Source of the DNA: Polyangiaceae bacterium
Lineage (GTDB): Bacteria > Myxococcota_A > Polyangia > Polyangiales > Polyangiaceae
Direction of reading: 5' to 3'
Assembly: GCA_025937835.1 (NCBI GenBank)
Contig: JAICQO010000046.1
Location: forward strand, 1 to 48,579
Length of the DNA stretch: 48,579 nucleotides
In this document: one piece after another, positions 25,633 to 35,003 of the stretch
Layout: each line of letters starts with the position of its first letter
Numbering within the stretch: the first letter of the stretch is position 1
Notes under the pieces: model-generated
What the model was told of the DNA's origin: nothing
The model's input: only the letters and a program-made list of their open reading frames with translations
Database searches by the model: none
Translations under genes and position numbers: made by a program

Positions 25633-28257
25633 ATGCGTGTGATCTCGAGCTGGTGGATCGGGTGGATGGTGTGTGCAGTGGCCGGCTGTTCGTCGCAGCC
25701 AGCCGACGAAGCACTCGAAACGCAAGCGCCGGCGTTGAACCTGCCGAGCGCGGAGATCGGCGAGCCGTTCGAGACGGATCCGGCCGTGCCGGCGCTGGGG
25801 CGATTGGGTCACGGTCCCCGTGTGGCCTTCGACGGGGAAAACTACGCTGCTGTCTTCGAGGACCAGGCGCAGGTCCACGCCGTGCGCATCGCTCCGGAGG
25901 GCCGCGTCTTGGAGCTCGACTGGGTCGCATTCGAGCCCGAGGCGCCGGACGCGTTGCAGCTCTATCCCTCGCTCGCTTACGGCGGTGGAAAGTACCTTGC
26001 GACCTGGAGCGAATCTGCCGGCTCCGGGATCCGCGTTCGCGGTCAGCTATTTTTGCGCGACGCAACGCTCGACGGGGGAGCCTTCGCGATCTCTGGCGAC
26101 GCGGCCAGCTATCCTTCGGCGACCTTCGACGGCACCGACTTCCTGGTGACGTACCAGACGCCCGGGACAGGGGTCTCTTACTGTCGGGTGAGCACGGCAG
26201 GAGCTCTCATCCAAGGCTCCGAGCACGCGATCGACGGGACCGCTACGGCTCTGAATGCCGCGGTCGCCCACGCCGGAACGCTCGGCCTCGTGGTGTGGCC
26301 CGAGAGCGGGGATAGCCCGCGAATCCGCGCCACGCGCATCGCGCCGGACGGGACACCAATGGACACGACGCCGATCTCGATCGCTGACGGCCCGGGCCTC
26401 GCGGAAGTGGCGGTCGCGGGTGCGAACGGGAAGCTGCTGGTCGCCTACCGCAGCGGCACGCAGATCGAGGCGAGGCTGATCGACGCGACCAGCGTCGGCC
26501 CCCCCTTGACGCTCTCGCCCGCTGATTCCGAAGCTGGACTGCCCGCCGTGGCGGCGTCGGGTGACGGCTTCGTCGTGGCCTGGGCCGACTCGCGGGACGA
26601 GCTCTCGATCCGCGGCCTTCGGGTCTCGAGTACCGGCGAGGTGCTCGGTGAGGACGAGCTGCTCGCGAACGGCAAGCCGCGCAGCGTCGCGATTTCCGAA
26701 CCGTTGTCGCTGACGTCCGGGGCAAGCGAGCTCCTCGTCGGCTTCATGGGCGAGGGGGTGCAAGGCAGCGTGTTCAGCCCGGAGCTCGTGATCGAGAACG
26801 GAGATTTTCCGATCAGCGCGGTCCAGAACGCGCAGGGCGCGCAGCAGGTCGCGTGGAACGGCGAGAGCTACACGATCACCTGGATCGACGAGCGCAACGG
26901 CCGCGACATCGAAGACATGGACGCCCGCTTCGTGCGCATCGGTCCCGACGGAGCCCGGCTCGACCCGGAAGGCGTCGTCGTGGCCGAAGCGGGCACGTTT
27001 TCCCTCGCCCAGGTTGGCGGCAAAGCCGGCAGCTGGCTCGCGGCCTGGTACTCGAGCACGGACCAGAGTGTGTTCGTCCGCAGCGTCCAAGGCAAGACGC
27101 TCGGTGCTCCCCACGAGCTCACGACACGCGACGTTGCGACGGCCCCGTCGCTCGCGTTCGACGGCACGAGCTACTTGAGCGTGTACGCAGCGTTCGACAA
27201 GGCCGACGTGGGCGGCACCTATTCGATGTTCGGTCGTCCCGTCGCGGCGGACGGCACGCCGGGCACCGAGTTCCCGATCGACAGCGGCCTCGCGCAGCCG
27301 CCGGGTGTATCGGTGTTCGCTCACGGCGACGGCTACGTGTTCGCCTCGTCGCTCGATCGCGTGACTCTCCGCACTGTGACCGCGACGGGCACGCTCGGCG
27401 AGCCCATCCCATTGCAAGAAGGCGAGGCGTTCCTGGCCGCTGCGAGCAACGGTGAAGAGCTGTTGATCGCCTCGATCGACCAGAGCACCCAGCGTGTCTC
27501 GGCGCGGTTCTTCGCGGACGGCGCGCTGCGCGGCGAGAGCATACCGCTCGCGGACACGAGCAGCGGCTTCCTGCCGGCCGTGGCCTGGGACGGCGAGAGC
27601 TTCCTCGTGGTCTGGGACGAGGACGAGACGCGGGTACCGAAAGCGCGCAGCATCACGCCCGCAGGCAGCGTGTCCAGCGTGCGCGCGCTGGCAGACGCGG
27701 AGTGTTACGGACCCTGGCTCGCCAGCGACGGCGCAGGACAGCTGCTCTTGAGCTGCGTGCGTTACGACGCGTACTACGTGCGCCGCATCGATTCGTACTT
27801 CCTCAGCAACGCGGCCACGCCGAAGGTGCCACCCTCCGGTGATGACGGCGGGCGCGCAGGTAGTGGTGGCGCCGCGCCGAGCGGCGGTAGCGCCGGGGGA
27901 CGGCCCGTGACCACGGCCGGCAGCGGCGGGAGCTCGGAACCGTCGACGAACGGCGGAGCGCCGGATGCCGGCCAGCCGGGCATGAACGACGCGGGTGAGA
28001 GCGGCTTTGCGCCCGGAGCTGGCGGGAGCGGCGGGCGCGTTGCGACGGGCGGGAGCGACGGCAGGGCCGCCAGCGCTGGGCAAAAGGCCACGGGCGGCAC
28101 AGCCGATAGTCCGCCGCCGGCAGACGACGGCGAGGACGACAGCGGCGACGACGGCGGCTGCAGCTGCAGCGTCGGGTCAGACCGGCACGACGCGTCTTCC
28201 GCTTGGCTCGCGGCCTGCCTGGCGCTGGTGCTCGGCGTCCGGCGGCGGCGCAGCTAG
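25633..28257 (+). CDS. Large surface lipoprotein with MYXO-CTERM-like tail
   Basis: ATG 25633 is preceded by GGAGGG and gives MRVISSWWIGWMVCAVAGCS with a lipobox (VAGC). Residues 60-740 are a series of beta-strand repeats of the form xWxGxxYxxxWxDxR (for example VAWNGESYTITWIDERNG and VAWDGESFLVVWDEDE), suggesting a beta-propeller. A Gly/Ser-rich linker follows. The C-terminus GCSCSVGSDR, hydrophobic SSAWLAACLALVLGV and RRRRS form a MYXO-CTERM-like sorting tail, known to be handled by a myxosortase-type protease. Having both a lipobox and a C-terminal sorting tail is unusual. Ligand or enzymatic role unknown. Confidence 0.85.
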   Translation: MRVISSWWIGWMVCAVAGCSSQPADEALETQAPALNLPSAEIGEPFETDPAVPALGRLGHGPRVAFDGENYAAVFEDQAQVHAVRIAPEGRVLELDWVAFEPEAPDALQLYPSLAYGGGKYLATWSESAGSGIRVRGQLFLRDATLDGGAFAISGDAASYPSATFDGTDFLVTYQTPGTGVSYCRVSTAGALIQGSEHAIDGTATALNAAVAHAGTLGLVVWPESGDSPRIRATRIAPDGTPMDTTPISIADGPGLAEVAVAGANGKLLVAYRSGTQIEARLIDATSVGPPLTLSPADSEAGLPAVAASGDGFVVAWADSRDELSIRGLRVSSTGEVLGEDELLANGKPRSVAISEPLSLTSGASELLVGFMGEGVQGSVFSPELVIENGDFPISAVQNAQGAQQVAWNGESYTITWIDERNGRDIEDMDARFVRIGPDGARLDPEGVVVAEAGTFSLAQVGGKAGSWLAAWYSSTDQSVFVRSVQGKTLGAPHELTTRDVATAPSLAFDGTSYLSVYAAFDKADVGGTYSMFGRPVAADGTPGTEFPIDSGLAQPPGVSVFAHGDGYVFASSLDRVTLRTVTATGTLGEPIPLQEGEAFLAAASNGEELLIASIDQSTQRVSARFFADGALRGESIPLADTSSGFLPAVAWDGESFLVVWDEDETRVPKARSITPAGSVSSVRALADAECYGPWLASDGAGQLLLSCVRYDAYYVRRIDSYFLSNAATPKVPPSGDDGGRAGSGGAAPSGGSAGGRPVTTAGSGGSSEPSTNGGAPDAGQPGMNDAGESGFAPGAGGSGGRVATGGSDGRAASAGQKATGGTADSPPPADDGEDDSGDDGGCSCSVGSDRHDASSAWLAACLALVLGVRRRRS

Positions 28258-28293
28258 CGCGCGATTATGCGATAGGCTCAGGGCATCGCCGCG

Positions 28294-30597
28294 TTGCCAC
28301 CGATCCCAGCGCCTTCCAAGGCCGGCGTGCGCCCTGCGCGACGATTGCGGCCGCGGCTCTGGCACGCGCTTCGCCGGCTGTGGATCGGGGCTCGCCGGCT
28401 GCTCCGCGATCCGCGGGGCCTGCCGCGCGCCTCGAGGCTCGCGCTCGCGTTCGGGCAGACGCTGGCGTTGTTGGCGACGGTCTGGATGCTGGCGGTCGCG
28501 ACCTGGGAGATCGCGGCACCGTTCGGCCCGGGGCGCGAAGCGGTCTCCGCCTCTGTCACCCTCGGGGGTGAGAACATGCTGCGCTGGGGGACGGGCCTGC
28601 CCGTCACCGAGCACACGCTCTCGACGCCGACCACCGACAACGTGAGCTTCGAGCACCCGTTCGGCGTGTACTGGACGGCCGCGCTGTTTCGCGCGCTGTT
28701 CGGGCACCACGACTGGGTTTGCCGCCTGCCGGCGCTGCTGTTCAGCACGCTCACGCCCGGCCTGGTTTATGCGCTCGGACGCGCGCTCTACGGGCCTCTC
28801 GCGGGAGGCCTTTCGGCGCTGGCCTTCGTGGCCACGCCGATCGCCCTGACCACCGCGCAGCTGAACGGCTTCGAGGTGCCGCTGCTGTTCGGCGCGCTGC
28901 TCGCCTGCGTCGGAACCGTGCGCATGCGCCAGACCGGGCGCCGCGGCTGGGGAGTCATCGCCTGGCTCGGCATGGCGCTGTCTCTGAACAGCGATTGGCC
29001 GGCGCTCGGCTTCGTCGCGGCGCTGCTGTCGATCTTGCTGATCCGGCTGTTCGTGTTTCGGGCGAACCGGCGCGAGTTCGACGCGGGCGCGCGGCTCTTC
29101 GCCTGGGCCAGCGTGCTGACCGTGACGCTGATCGTCTACTACGCCTGGGTGTTCTTTCACGCGGGGCGCCTGCCCGTCGCGTTCACGCCCGCACCCGATC
29201 TGATCCTGCTCAAGAACGACTTCGGAGCCCAGGCGCTGGCGGCGCGCCGCGAGCTGCTAAATTCGCTGTTTCCGCCGCTGATCCCGGCCGTGACCGCCGT
29301 GGCCGTGCCCGCGATGATCGGGCGCGCGCTGCTGCTCCGGCGCGACGTCGAGCTCGTGCCGCTCGCGTTGTTCGCGATGGGCGCCCTGCAGCTCGCCTGG
29401 TTCAACGGCAAGACCGAGCTCGGCATGGTGCTGCCGCACGCCTTCGCCGGTTTCTTCGCGATCTCGGCAGGCGCGCTGTTCCACGCCGTCACCGGCCTGT
29501 TCGCGTTCGGCAAGAGGCGGCTGTCCCGCGACAGCTTGCCGAGCGTGCGCTTCCCCTGGGTCGCGCTCGGCCTGTTCGCGTTGCCGTTCGGAGTGCTGCT
29601 AGCGGACGCCCTCGACGCGCTCCGCGCATCCCGCAAAGCCGGGACGTCGCTCGCCGCCGAGGGCAGCGCGACGCCGGTCGATCGCCAGCTGGTCGCCGCC
29701 TTCCGGTTCTGGTCGTCGCGGCTCGCAGACGACGCCGCGGTGGTGCTCGATCGCCGCGTGGCTCAGGCGATGTGGATGCCCTGGATTCTCGGGCGCCCGA
29801 TCCGCACCAAGGCCAGCGCCTGGTCACGCAACAAGGATCGGTACGTGGCCCTCGACGCGCGCTACGCGGACTCCGGCGAGCTCCGGACCCGCGCGCAGGC
29901 CTCGGAGCTGCTCGTGCTCGGCCCCTACTTCCTCTTCGATCGCGCGCGCCCGAGCGGGCCAGCCTCGGTGTTTGCCATCGAGCAGCGCGAGCCCACCCTG
30001 TTCGAGCGGCTGTTCGTGTCTACGAACCACGCCATCCGCGAGGTCGTAGCCGATCCATTCCACACCTACGAGGTCCGAGAAGTGCTCGGACAGACCCCGA
30101 ATCCAGCGCCGGGCATTGCTCCGCGGACCTGGGACCAGATCCGCGTAGCCCACAACCTGGCCGTTTCGCTGGGGGACGTCGCGGGCGCGGCGGCGCTCCG
30201 AAAACGCCTGGTCGGTTCGCTCGATACTCGACCCGCGACCGAATACCAGGACGGCACGCGCCTGCTCGGGATCCGCCTGGACCGCGGCGCGTCCGAGATG
30301 CTCCACCTCTATTTCGAATCGCGGGGCCCCGCCGACCAGCGCTTCGTCGTGCGCTCTCGCGCGCCGAACGAGAAGCCGCCGGCGTTGCTGCGTGACGAGC
30401 GCGCTCCGGAGCTCGGAGCCCCCTCCTTCCCGCTGCGGGACAGTTGGAAGATCGGCTACCTCTACGGCCTCGCCATCGAGCTTTCGCCGGCGCGCGCACC
30501 GGAAAAAATCGTGGGCTCCTGGCTCGCGACCAACTCCGACATCCCGATCCTCCCGAAGAACCTGGCTCCCGAGATCACACTGCTGGTTCGTCCATGA
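28294..30597 (+). CDS. GT39/ArnT-like integral membrane glycosyltransferase
   Basis: The 767-residue protein has a basic N-terminus, then about eleven membrane helices. The loop after the first helix contains the GT-C style acidic motif (VSFEHPFGVYWTAALFRA), typical of dolichyl- or undecaprenyl-phosphate sugar-dependent ArnT/PMT transferases. A periplasmic C-terminal domain of about 300 residues follows. It probably transfers a sugar from a lipid carrier to a cell-surface acceptor. Start TTG 28294 or GTG 28327. Its stop overlaps the next start (ATGA), so it works with the sulfatase-fold protein. Confidence 0.82.
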   Translation: MPPIPAPSKAGVRPARRLRPRLWHALRRLWIGARRLLRDPRGLPRASRLALAFGQTLALLATVWMLAVATWEIAAPFGPGREAVSASVTLGGENMLRWGTGLPVTEHTLSTPTTDNVSFEHPFGVYWTAALFRALFGHHDWVCRLPALLFSTLTPGLVYALGRALYGPLAGGLSALAFVATPIALTTAQLNGFEVPLLFGALLACVGTVRMRQTGRRGWGVIAWLGMALSLNSDWPALGFVAALLSILLIRLFVFRANRREFDAGARLFAWASVLTVTLIVYYAWVFFHAGRLPVAFTPAPDLILLKNDFGAQALAARRELLNSLFPPLIPAVTAVAVPAMIGRALLLRRDVELVPLALFAMGALQLAWFNGKTELGMVLPHAFAGFFAISAGALFHAVTGLFAFGKRRLSRDSLPSVRFPWVALGLFALPFGVLLADALDALRASRKAGTSLAAEGSATPVDRQLVAAFRFWSSRLADDAAVVLDRRVAQAMWMPWILGRPIRTKASAWSRNKDRYVALDARYADSGELRTRAQASELLVLGPYFLFDRARPSGPASVFAIEQREPTLFERLFVSTNHAIREVVADPFHTYEVREVLGQTPNPAPGIAPRTWDQIRVAHNLAVSLGDVAGAAALRKRLVGSLDTRPATEYQDGTRLLGIRLDRGASEMLHLYFESRGPADQRFVVRSRAPNEKPPALLRDERAPELGAPSFPLRDSWKIGYLYGLAIELSPARAPEKIVGSWLATNSDIPILPKNLAPEITLLVRP

Positions 30598-32747
30598 CAC
30601 CAGCCGCCGCGCGCGGGCTGGCCGTACGCTTGTCGCTCGCGGCGTACGCCGTAGCCGCCACCGAGGCAGCGCTGATCGCCGCTCGAGTGCCGCCCGGCGT
30701 GAGCACGCCGAGCGGCGTTTTGGCGGTTTTTTCGGCGTCTGCCGTGCTCGCGCTGGGGGCGGCGGTGCTGCTTTGGGCGCTGCTCTCGGGGCTCGAACGC
30801 TCGCTCTCCGAGTGGCGGCGGCGCAGCGGTAGGACCTTCGGCTTCGAGACGAACCTCGCGCTGCTCGTGCTCTTGCCGCCGGTGCTCGCGGTATCGACCG
30901 TCGCGGCACGCTTCTTCTTCGGTGCCTTCAGCAACGTCGAGCTGGCGGGGTTCTTATCGGCGCTCGCTACGCTCGTCGTCGGCGGCGTGGCGCTGCTGGC
31001 TTCGGTGTATCTGCGCGCGCTGCTGGAGCGGGCAAAGCCCGGCAAGAACCAGCGCACCCGCAGCGTGAGCCTTGCAGTGCTGGGCTTCTACTTCGCTCTC
31101 TGGGCGGTGCTCAGCCAGCGTGGGCTCGGGCTGCGTCAGATCGACGCGGGCCTCGCGCTCGCCGCGCTCTCGGGCGCAGCTGGCTTTTTCGCCGGCAGGT
31201 TCGCAGAGCGGCACGTCCCCGCGACGTTGCTCGGGCTTCTCGCCGGGCTCACGCTGGGCCTCGGCCTGCTGACTCGGTCGGCGACGCCGCCGCCCTTCGC
31301 GGCGATGGCGCGCCACGGCAGCTGGTCGAAGGCCGCCGTCACGCGCGCTCGGCTTGGTTTCGACGCCGACCGAGACGGCTTTTCTCCGCGGTTTTCTGGG
31401 GGAGACTGCGACGACGCCAACGCAGCGATTCACCCGGGCGCGCCGGAAATCGCGCGCGACGGTCTCGACAACGACTGCTCCGGTTCGGACGCGCAAGAAG
31501 CGCCGAGCCGGCCGGTTCCCGGGCGTCCCCTGCTGCTTCCCGCGTCGATCCCGGATCCGCTCGATCTGGTGCTGGTGACGATCGAGACCCTGCGCCCCGA
31601 TCATCTGTCGCTGCTCGGTTACGAACGCCCGACCACGCCCAAGCTCTCGGCGCTCGCGGCGGACAGCGTCGTGTTCGAGCGGACCTACGCCGCAGCGCCG
31701 GGCACGCGACTGTCGCTCGCGGCGTTGCTCTCGGGTCGCACGCCCTCGGCGCTGCGCTGGCTACGCCAGGAACCTGCGCGAGCGATGCGCCGGCTCGCGC
31801 CGGAAAATCCCTGGCTGCCCCGAACCCTGCAGCAACACGGATACACCACGCTGGCCGTGCATCCCCGCTTCCGCGCGTTCACCGAGGTCGAGAACGCCGG
31901 CTTCGATCGCGGCTTCGACGTTTACGACACGAGCACGCCGCTCGACTTCGTCGGAGGGACGATGCGCGGCTTCCCCGGACAACGCCAGGTCGACCGAGCG
32001 CTCGAGCTACTCGACCGTACCGCCGGGCGCCCAGCGTTCCTCTGGCTCCACCTGGTCGAGCCGCACTACTCGTACGAGCAGAGCCCTCACGTGCCGAGCT
32101 TCGGCAGCGACGAGATCGCGCTCTACGACGCCGAGATCGCCGAGGCCGATCGCCAGCTCGGCCGCCTCGTGTCGGGTCTCGCAAAACGCCAGCGTCTCGA
32201 GCGCACGCTGCTGGTCGTCACGGGCGACCACGGAGAAGAGTTCGGCGAACACGGACAGCGGTTCCACGCCACGAACCTGTACGAGCCGCAGGTGCGCACC
32301 ATCGCGGTCGTGCGCGTGCCCGGGTTGCCCGCTCGGCGCGTGCGTGAACCGATCGTCCTCACCGATCTGGCCCCGACCCTCGAGCGCTTGCTGCGGTTGC
32401 CGGAGCTCGGCGCGTGGCCGAGTGAGGGTCGCAACCTGCTCGGCCTGTTGCTCGGAGGCGAGCGCCCGAAGCCGCGCTTCTTCCTGGAAAATCTACGGGT
32501 CGAAAACGGAGCGCAGCGCGCGACCGCGCTCGTCGAATGGCCCTTCAAGCTCATCTACGAGGACGAAGGCCGGACGCTCGAGCTCTACGACGTCGAACGC
32601 GATCCCCTCGAGCGGAACAACCTGTACGCCGCGTCCCCGGCCACCAGCAGTAAGCTGTTGGAGCACCTGCACGCACGCCTGGAAAGTGCTGCCTTTCCCG
32701 ATACTGCGCCCGCTCCCCGACCGAGCGACCGGCAAGAAAGGCCGTGA
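30594..32747 (+). CDS. Membrane sulfatase-fold (LtaS/EptA-like) protein with MopE-type motif
   Basis: The 717-residue protein has six to seven N-terminal membrane helices (to about residue 230). A calcium-type binding motif of the MopE kind follows (residues 256-299, FDADRDGFSPRFSGGDCDD and DGLDNDCSGSDA), then a periplasmic alkaline-phosphatase/sulfatase domain. Landmarks are VLVTIETLRPDHLSLLGY, APGTRLSLAALLSG and VVTGDHGEEFGEHG. The first metal ligand is Glu331 where sulfatases have Asp. The CxPSR sulfatase nucleophile motif is absent; Thr371 sits there, as in phosphoethanolamine or LTA-type transferases. It is therefore likely a transferase or phosphatase. ATGA overlap with the GT39 gene. 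Confidence 0.82.
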   Translation: MTPAAARGLAVRLSLAAYAVAATEAALIAARVPPGVSTPSGVLAVFSASAVLALGAAVLLWALLSGLERSLSEWRRRSGRTFGFETNLALLVLLPPVLAVSTVAARFFFGAFSNVELAGFLSALATLVVGGVALLASVYLRALLERAKPGKNQRTRSVSLAVLGFYFALWAVLSQRGLGLRQIDAGLALAALSGAAGFFAGRFAERHVPATLLGLLAGLTLGLGLLTRSATPPPFAAMARHGSWSKAAVTRARLGFDADRDGFSPRFSGGDCDDANAAIHPGAPEIARDGLDNDCSGSDAQEAPSRPVPGRPLLLPASIPDPLDLVLVTIETLRPDHLSLLGYERPTTPKLSALAADSVVFERTYAAAPGTRLSLAALLSGRTPSALRWLRQEPARAMRRLAPENPWLPRTLQQHGYTTLAVHPRFRAFTEVENAGFDRGFDVYDTSTPLDFVGGTMRGFPGQRQVDRALELLDRTAGRPAFLWLHLVEPHYSYEQSPHVPSFGSDEIALYDAEIAEADRQLGRLVSGLAKRQRLERTLLVVTGDHGEEFGEHGQRFHATNLYEPQVRTIAVVRVPGLPARRVREPIVLTDLAPTLERLLRLPELGAWPSEGRNLLGLLLGGERPKPRFFLENLRVENGAQRATALVEWPFKLIYEDEGRTLELYDVERDPLERNNLYAASPATSSKLLEHLHARLESAAFPDTAPAPRPSDRQERP

Positions 32748-32805
32748 AAGTTGCCAAATTTTCGCCCTCGCAAGGACAATGCGCCTTCAAACCTGGAGAG
32801 GCGAG

Positions 32806-33516
32806 ATGAATAAGCTTGGAAGTCTGGTGGTGTTCGGTGCGTTGCTCGTTCCGCAAACGGTGTTCGCGCAGGATCGGTTCGGGAGCGCCGGTCAGTTCGC
32901 GATCAGCGCGGACCGCCTCACGGGCATCTCTCACACCACGATCAAGAGTGAGCTCGGCGCGGTGGAGCGGACGGACAGCCTGACCACGATCACGCTCTTT
33001 ACCAACACGCTCGGAGATCGCACGTCGGTCTACTCGGCGCCACGTCTCGGCGGTGACTACTTCGTGATCGACGGGCTCTCGCTCGGCGCGGCGATTGGTA
33101 TCGTTCACAACACGAGCTCGCGAGAAATGGCGCAAGGCAACGACAGCATCGAAACCGACGGTCCGAGCCGCACTGGCTTTCTGTTCTATCCGCGGGTCGG
33201 CTATGCCCTGATGTTCCAGGACAACTTCGGGTTCTGGCCGCGCGGCGGCCTGACTTACGCGAGCGCGAGCAGCACGACCGAAGGCGACGACGGCGACGAC
33301 GACAGCACCCAGAGCGAGAGCGCCCTGGCCCTCTCGCTCGAAGCGCTCTTCGTGTTCAGCCCGGTTCCACACGTCGCGTTCACCGGTGGCCCGACGCTGG
33401 ATCTCGGGCTGAGCGGCACTTACGAAACGGAAAACCCGCCCATGGGAGACGACCAGGAGTACGACATCAAGGCCACCGACATCGGCCTGCAGCTCGGCGT
33501 CAGCGTGTTCTTCTGA
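32806..33516 (+). CDS. Predicted outer-membrane beta-barrel protein
   Basis: ATG 32806 follows a good ribosome-binding site (GGAGAGG). The signal peptide is MNKLGSLVVFGALLVPQTVF, cleaved after FAQ. The 236-residue protein has strand-like segments (YFVIDGLSLGAAIGIVHN, LFYPRVGYALMFQDNFGFW, HVAFTGGPTLDLGLSG) and ends in LQLGVSVFF with a terminal Phe, as barrels do. An acidic loop (EGDDGDDDSTQSES) lies around residue 165. Its end overlaps the convergent carH-like gene by 17 bp. Confidence 0.75.
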   Translation: MNKLGSLVVFGALLVPQTVFAQDRFGSAGQFAISADRLTGISHTTIKSELGAVERTDSLTTITLFTNTLGDRTSVYSAPRLGGDYFVIDGLSLGAAIGIVHNTSSREMAQGNDSIETDGPSRTGFLFYPRVGYALMFQDNFGFWPRGGLTYASASSTTEGDDGDDDSTQSESALALSLEALFVFSPVPHVAFTGGPTLDLGLSGTYETENPPMGDDQEYDIKATDIGLQLGVSVFF

Positions 33517-34435
33517 TCGGCCGCGCCGCGCGCTCGGCGAGCAGCGCCTCGAAATCGGCGAGGCTTGCGAGCGCCGTCGGCTTCCGCGCTGCTCGCTGGG
33601 CGATGGTCTCGGCGAGCGGGCCCCCCAATACGAGCTCGACCTGCTTCGGCAGCTCCGAGAGCAGCTGATCGATCTCTTCGACGGCTCGCTCCACCTCGAG
33701 CGCCAGCACCGACAGCGCGACCATGCCGGCGCCCGAGCTCCGCGCGGCGAGCGCGATCTGAGCCGCCGGCAGATCGGGCCCCAGGTACAACACGCCGAAG
33801 CCGCGCAGCTTGGCCGTGGCAGCGGCCAGCATCGCGCCGAGCTCGTGGAGCTCACCCGCGGGTGTGGACACCACGATCAACTCGGCGCCCGGATCCGGCG
33901 GCAGCTTGCGCAACAGTTGGCTCGCGTGGTCGCGCACCAAAGCCGAGGCCACGTGCTCACTCGCCGAGCAAAGCCCGCCCTCCGCCCACTCGTCCCCGAT
34001 CCGGACCAGCAACGGCGCGAGTACGTCGAGCACCAGCGTCCGCGCCGAGAACAGCAGCGAGGCGCGATCCAGCAGCTCCTGCGCGTGCGCCGCCTCGAAG
34101 CCGCGCACCGCTTCCAGAAACTCCGCGACGATTTCGGACGCGCTGTCTCCGCCCGCCTCGGAATCGCGCGCCGAGCCCTGTCCCGGCCGCTCACCGGCGA
34201 GCCGCACCAGCGCTTCCCGGTCGAGCGGTACGAGCTGTCCGATGGGGTGGCCGCGATCGACCGCGCGCTTCAGCAACCGGAGCCGCGCGACCTCGGCCTC
34301 GGAGTACAAGCGCGCTCCGCCTTCGCTGCGCGTGGGCGCGGGCACACCGTAGCGCCGCTCCCAGACCCGCAGGGCGTGGGTGCTGATCCCGGCGAGGCGC
34401 GCGACGGTGCCGATCCGATACAGCGGCTCAGCCAT
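33500..34435 (-). CDS. carH: MerR-type B12-binding regulator (CarH/LitR-like)
   Basis: This is a candidate light-sensing repressor of carotenoid genes. Residues 1-70 are a MerR winged helix (YRIGTVARLAGISTHALRVW, then RRYGVPAPTRS). The C-terminal part is a B12-binding module. The helical cap has W-x9-EH (Trp150, Glu160, His161), the CarH motif that senses the adenosyl group. The cobalamin domain has ExHxxG (GELHELG, His197 as lower ligand). Both hallmark motifs are intact, so light-labile adenosylcobalamin sensing is plausible. It is the last gene of the crt operon, overlapping the membrane protein gene by 8 bp, so it should be autoregulated. The 11-bp tandem repeats at 39519-39603 are candidate operators. 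Confidence 0.88.
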   Translation of the reverse strand: MAEPLYRIGTVARLAGISTHALRVWERRYGVPAPTRSEGGARLYSEAEVARLRLLKRAVDRGHPIGQLVPLDREALVRLAGERPGQGSARDSEAGGDSASEIVAEFLEAVRGFEAAHAQELLDRASLLFSARTLVLDVLAPLLVRIGDEWAEGGLCSASEHVASALVRDHASQLLRKLPPDPGAELIVVSTPAGELHELGAMLAAATAKLRGFGVLYLGPDLPAAQIALAARSSGAGMVALSVLALEVERAVEEIDQLLSELPKQVELVLGGPLAETIAQRAARKPTALASLADFEALLAERAARPIRRTR

Positions 34436-35003
34436 GTGCTGCGAGCAGGCGCAGCACGTCCGGTACGCCGCGGTAGTCGTCGAAGAACCAGGCCCACCAG
34501 GCGATCATCATCGTCAGGTGACCGACGAAGATGCCGACGTGGCTCCACATTTCGACGCGGTCGGAGCGGCTGGAGACGTAGCGACGCCAGTGAAAGGCTT
34601 CGTCGATCAGGCTGTACAGAAAAGAGAGCACGGTCAGCACCAGCGCGGGGATCCAGAACGCGCGGCGCTCGGCATACGCCGCGCACAAGAGGACGCAAGA
34701 GCCGATCCCACAAAAGATCGTGATGCCGTGGACCAGGCCTTCGGCGAGCTGGATTTCTTGCTTGTAGATCGTGCGGTGGCCGATCGTGTCGATGGCGATC
34801 GAGACCGTGAAGATCAGCGCCCCGACCGGCACCAGGTAAGCCTCCGCCGGTAGCGCGGCCCCGCCGAAGTGCCCGACGCCGACGAAGGTCGCCGTCGAGA
34901 TCACGAGGCCGACCATCAGCCCGACCCAGGCGACGTACACCCACCAGTCCTCGCGCGAGAACTCGCGCATGCGACCGACGTAGGTCAAGAGCTCAGCGCC
35001 CAT
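34428..35003 (-). CDS. Five-helix membrane protein of the carotenoid operon
   Basis: The 191-residue protein has five hydrophobic segments (for example VYVAWVGLMVGLVISTATFV, LVPVGALIFTVSIAIDTIG, VLTVLSFLYSLIDEAFHW, IFVGHLTMMIAWWAWFF). Histidines near membrane ends (GHFGG, GHRTIYKQE, EAFHWRRY, WSHVG, GHLT) could bind a metal, as in membrane hydroxylase or desaturase families, but the classic HxxxH/HxxHH set is not evident. I do not recognise a family. Position between crtB and the regulator (11-bp and 8-bp overlaps) ties it to carotenoid metabolism or pigment placement. Confidence 0.7.
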   Translation of the reverse strand: MGAELLTYVGRMREFSREDWWVYVAWVGLMVGLVISTATFVGVGHFGGAALPAEAYLVPVGALIFTVSIAIDTIGHRTIYKQEIQLAEGLVHGITIFCGIGSCVLLCAAYAERRAFWIPALVLTVLSFLYSLIDEAFHWRRYVSSRSDRVEMWSHVGIFVGHLTMMIAWWAWFFDDYRGVPDVLRLLAAHG

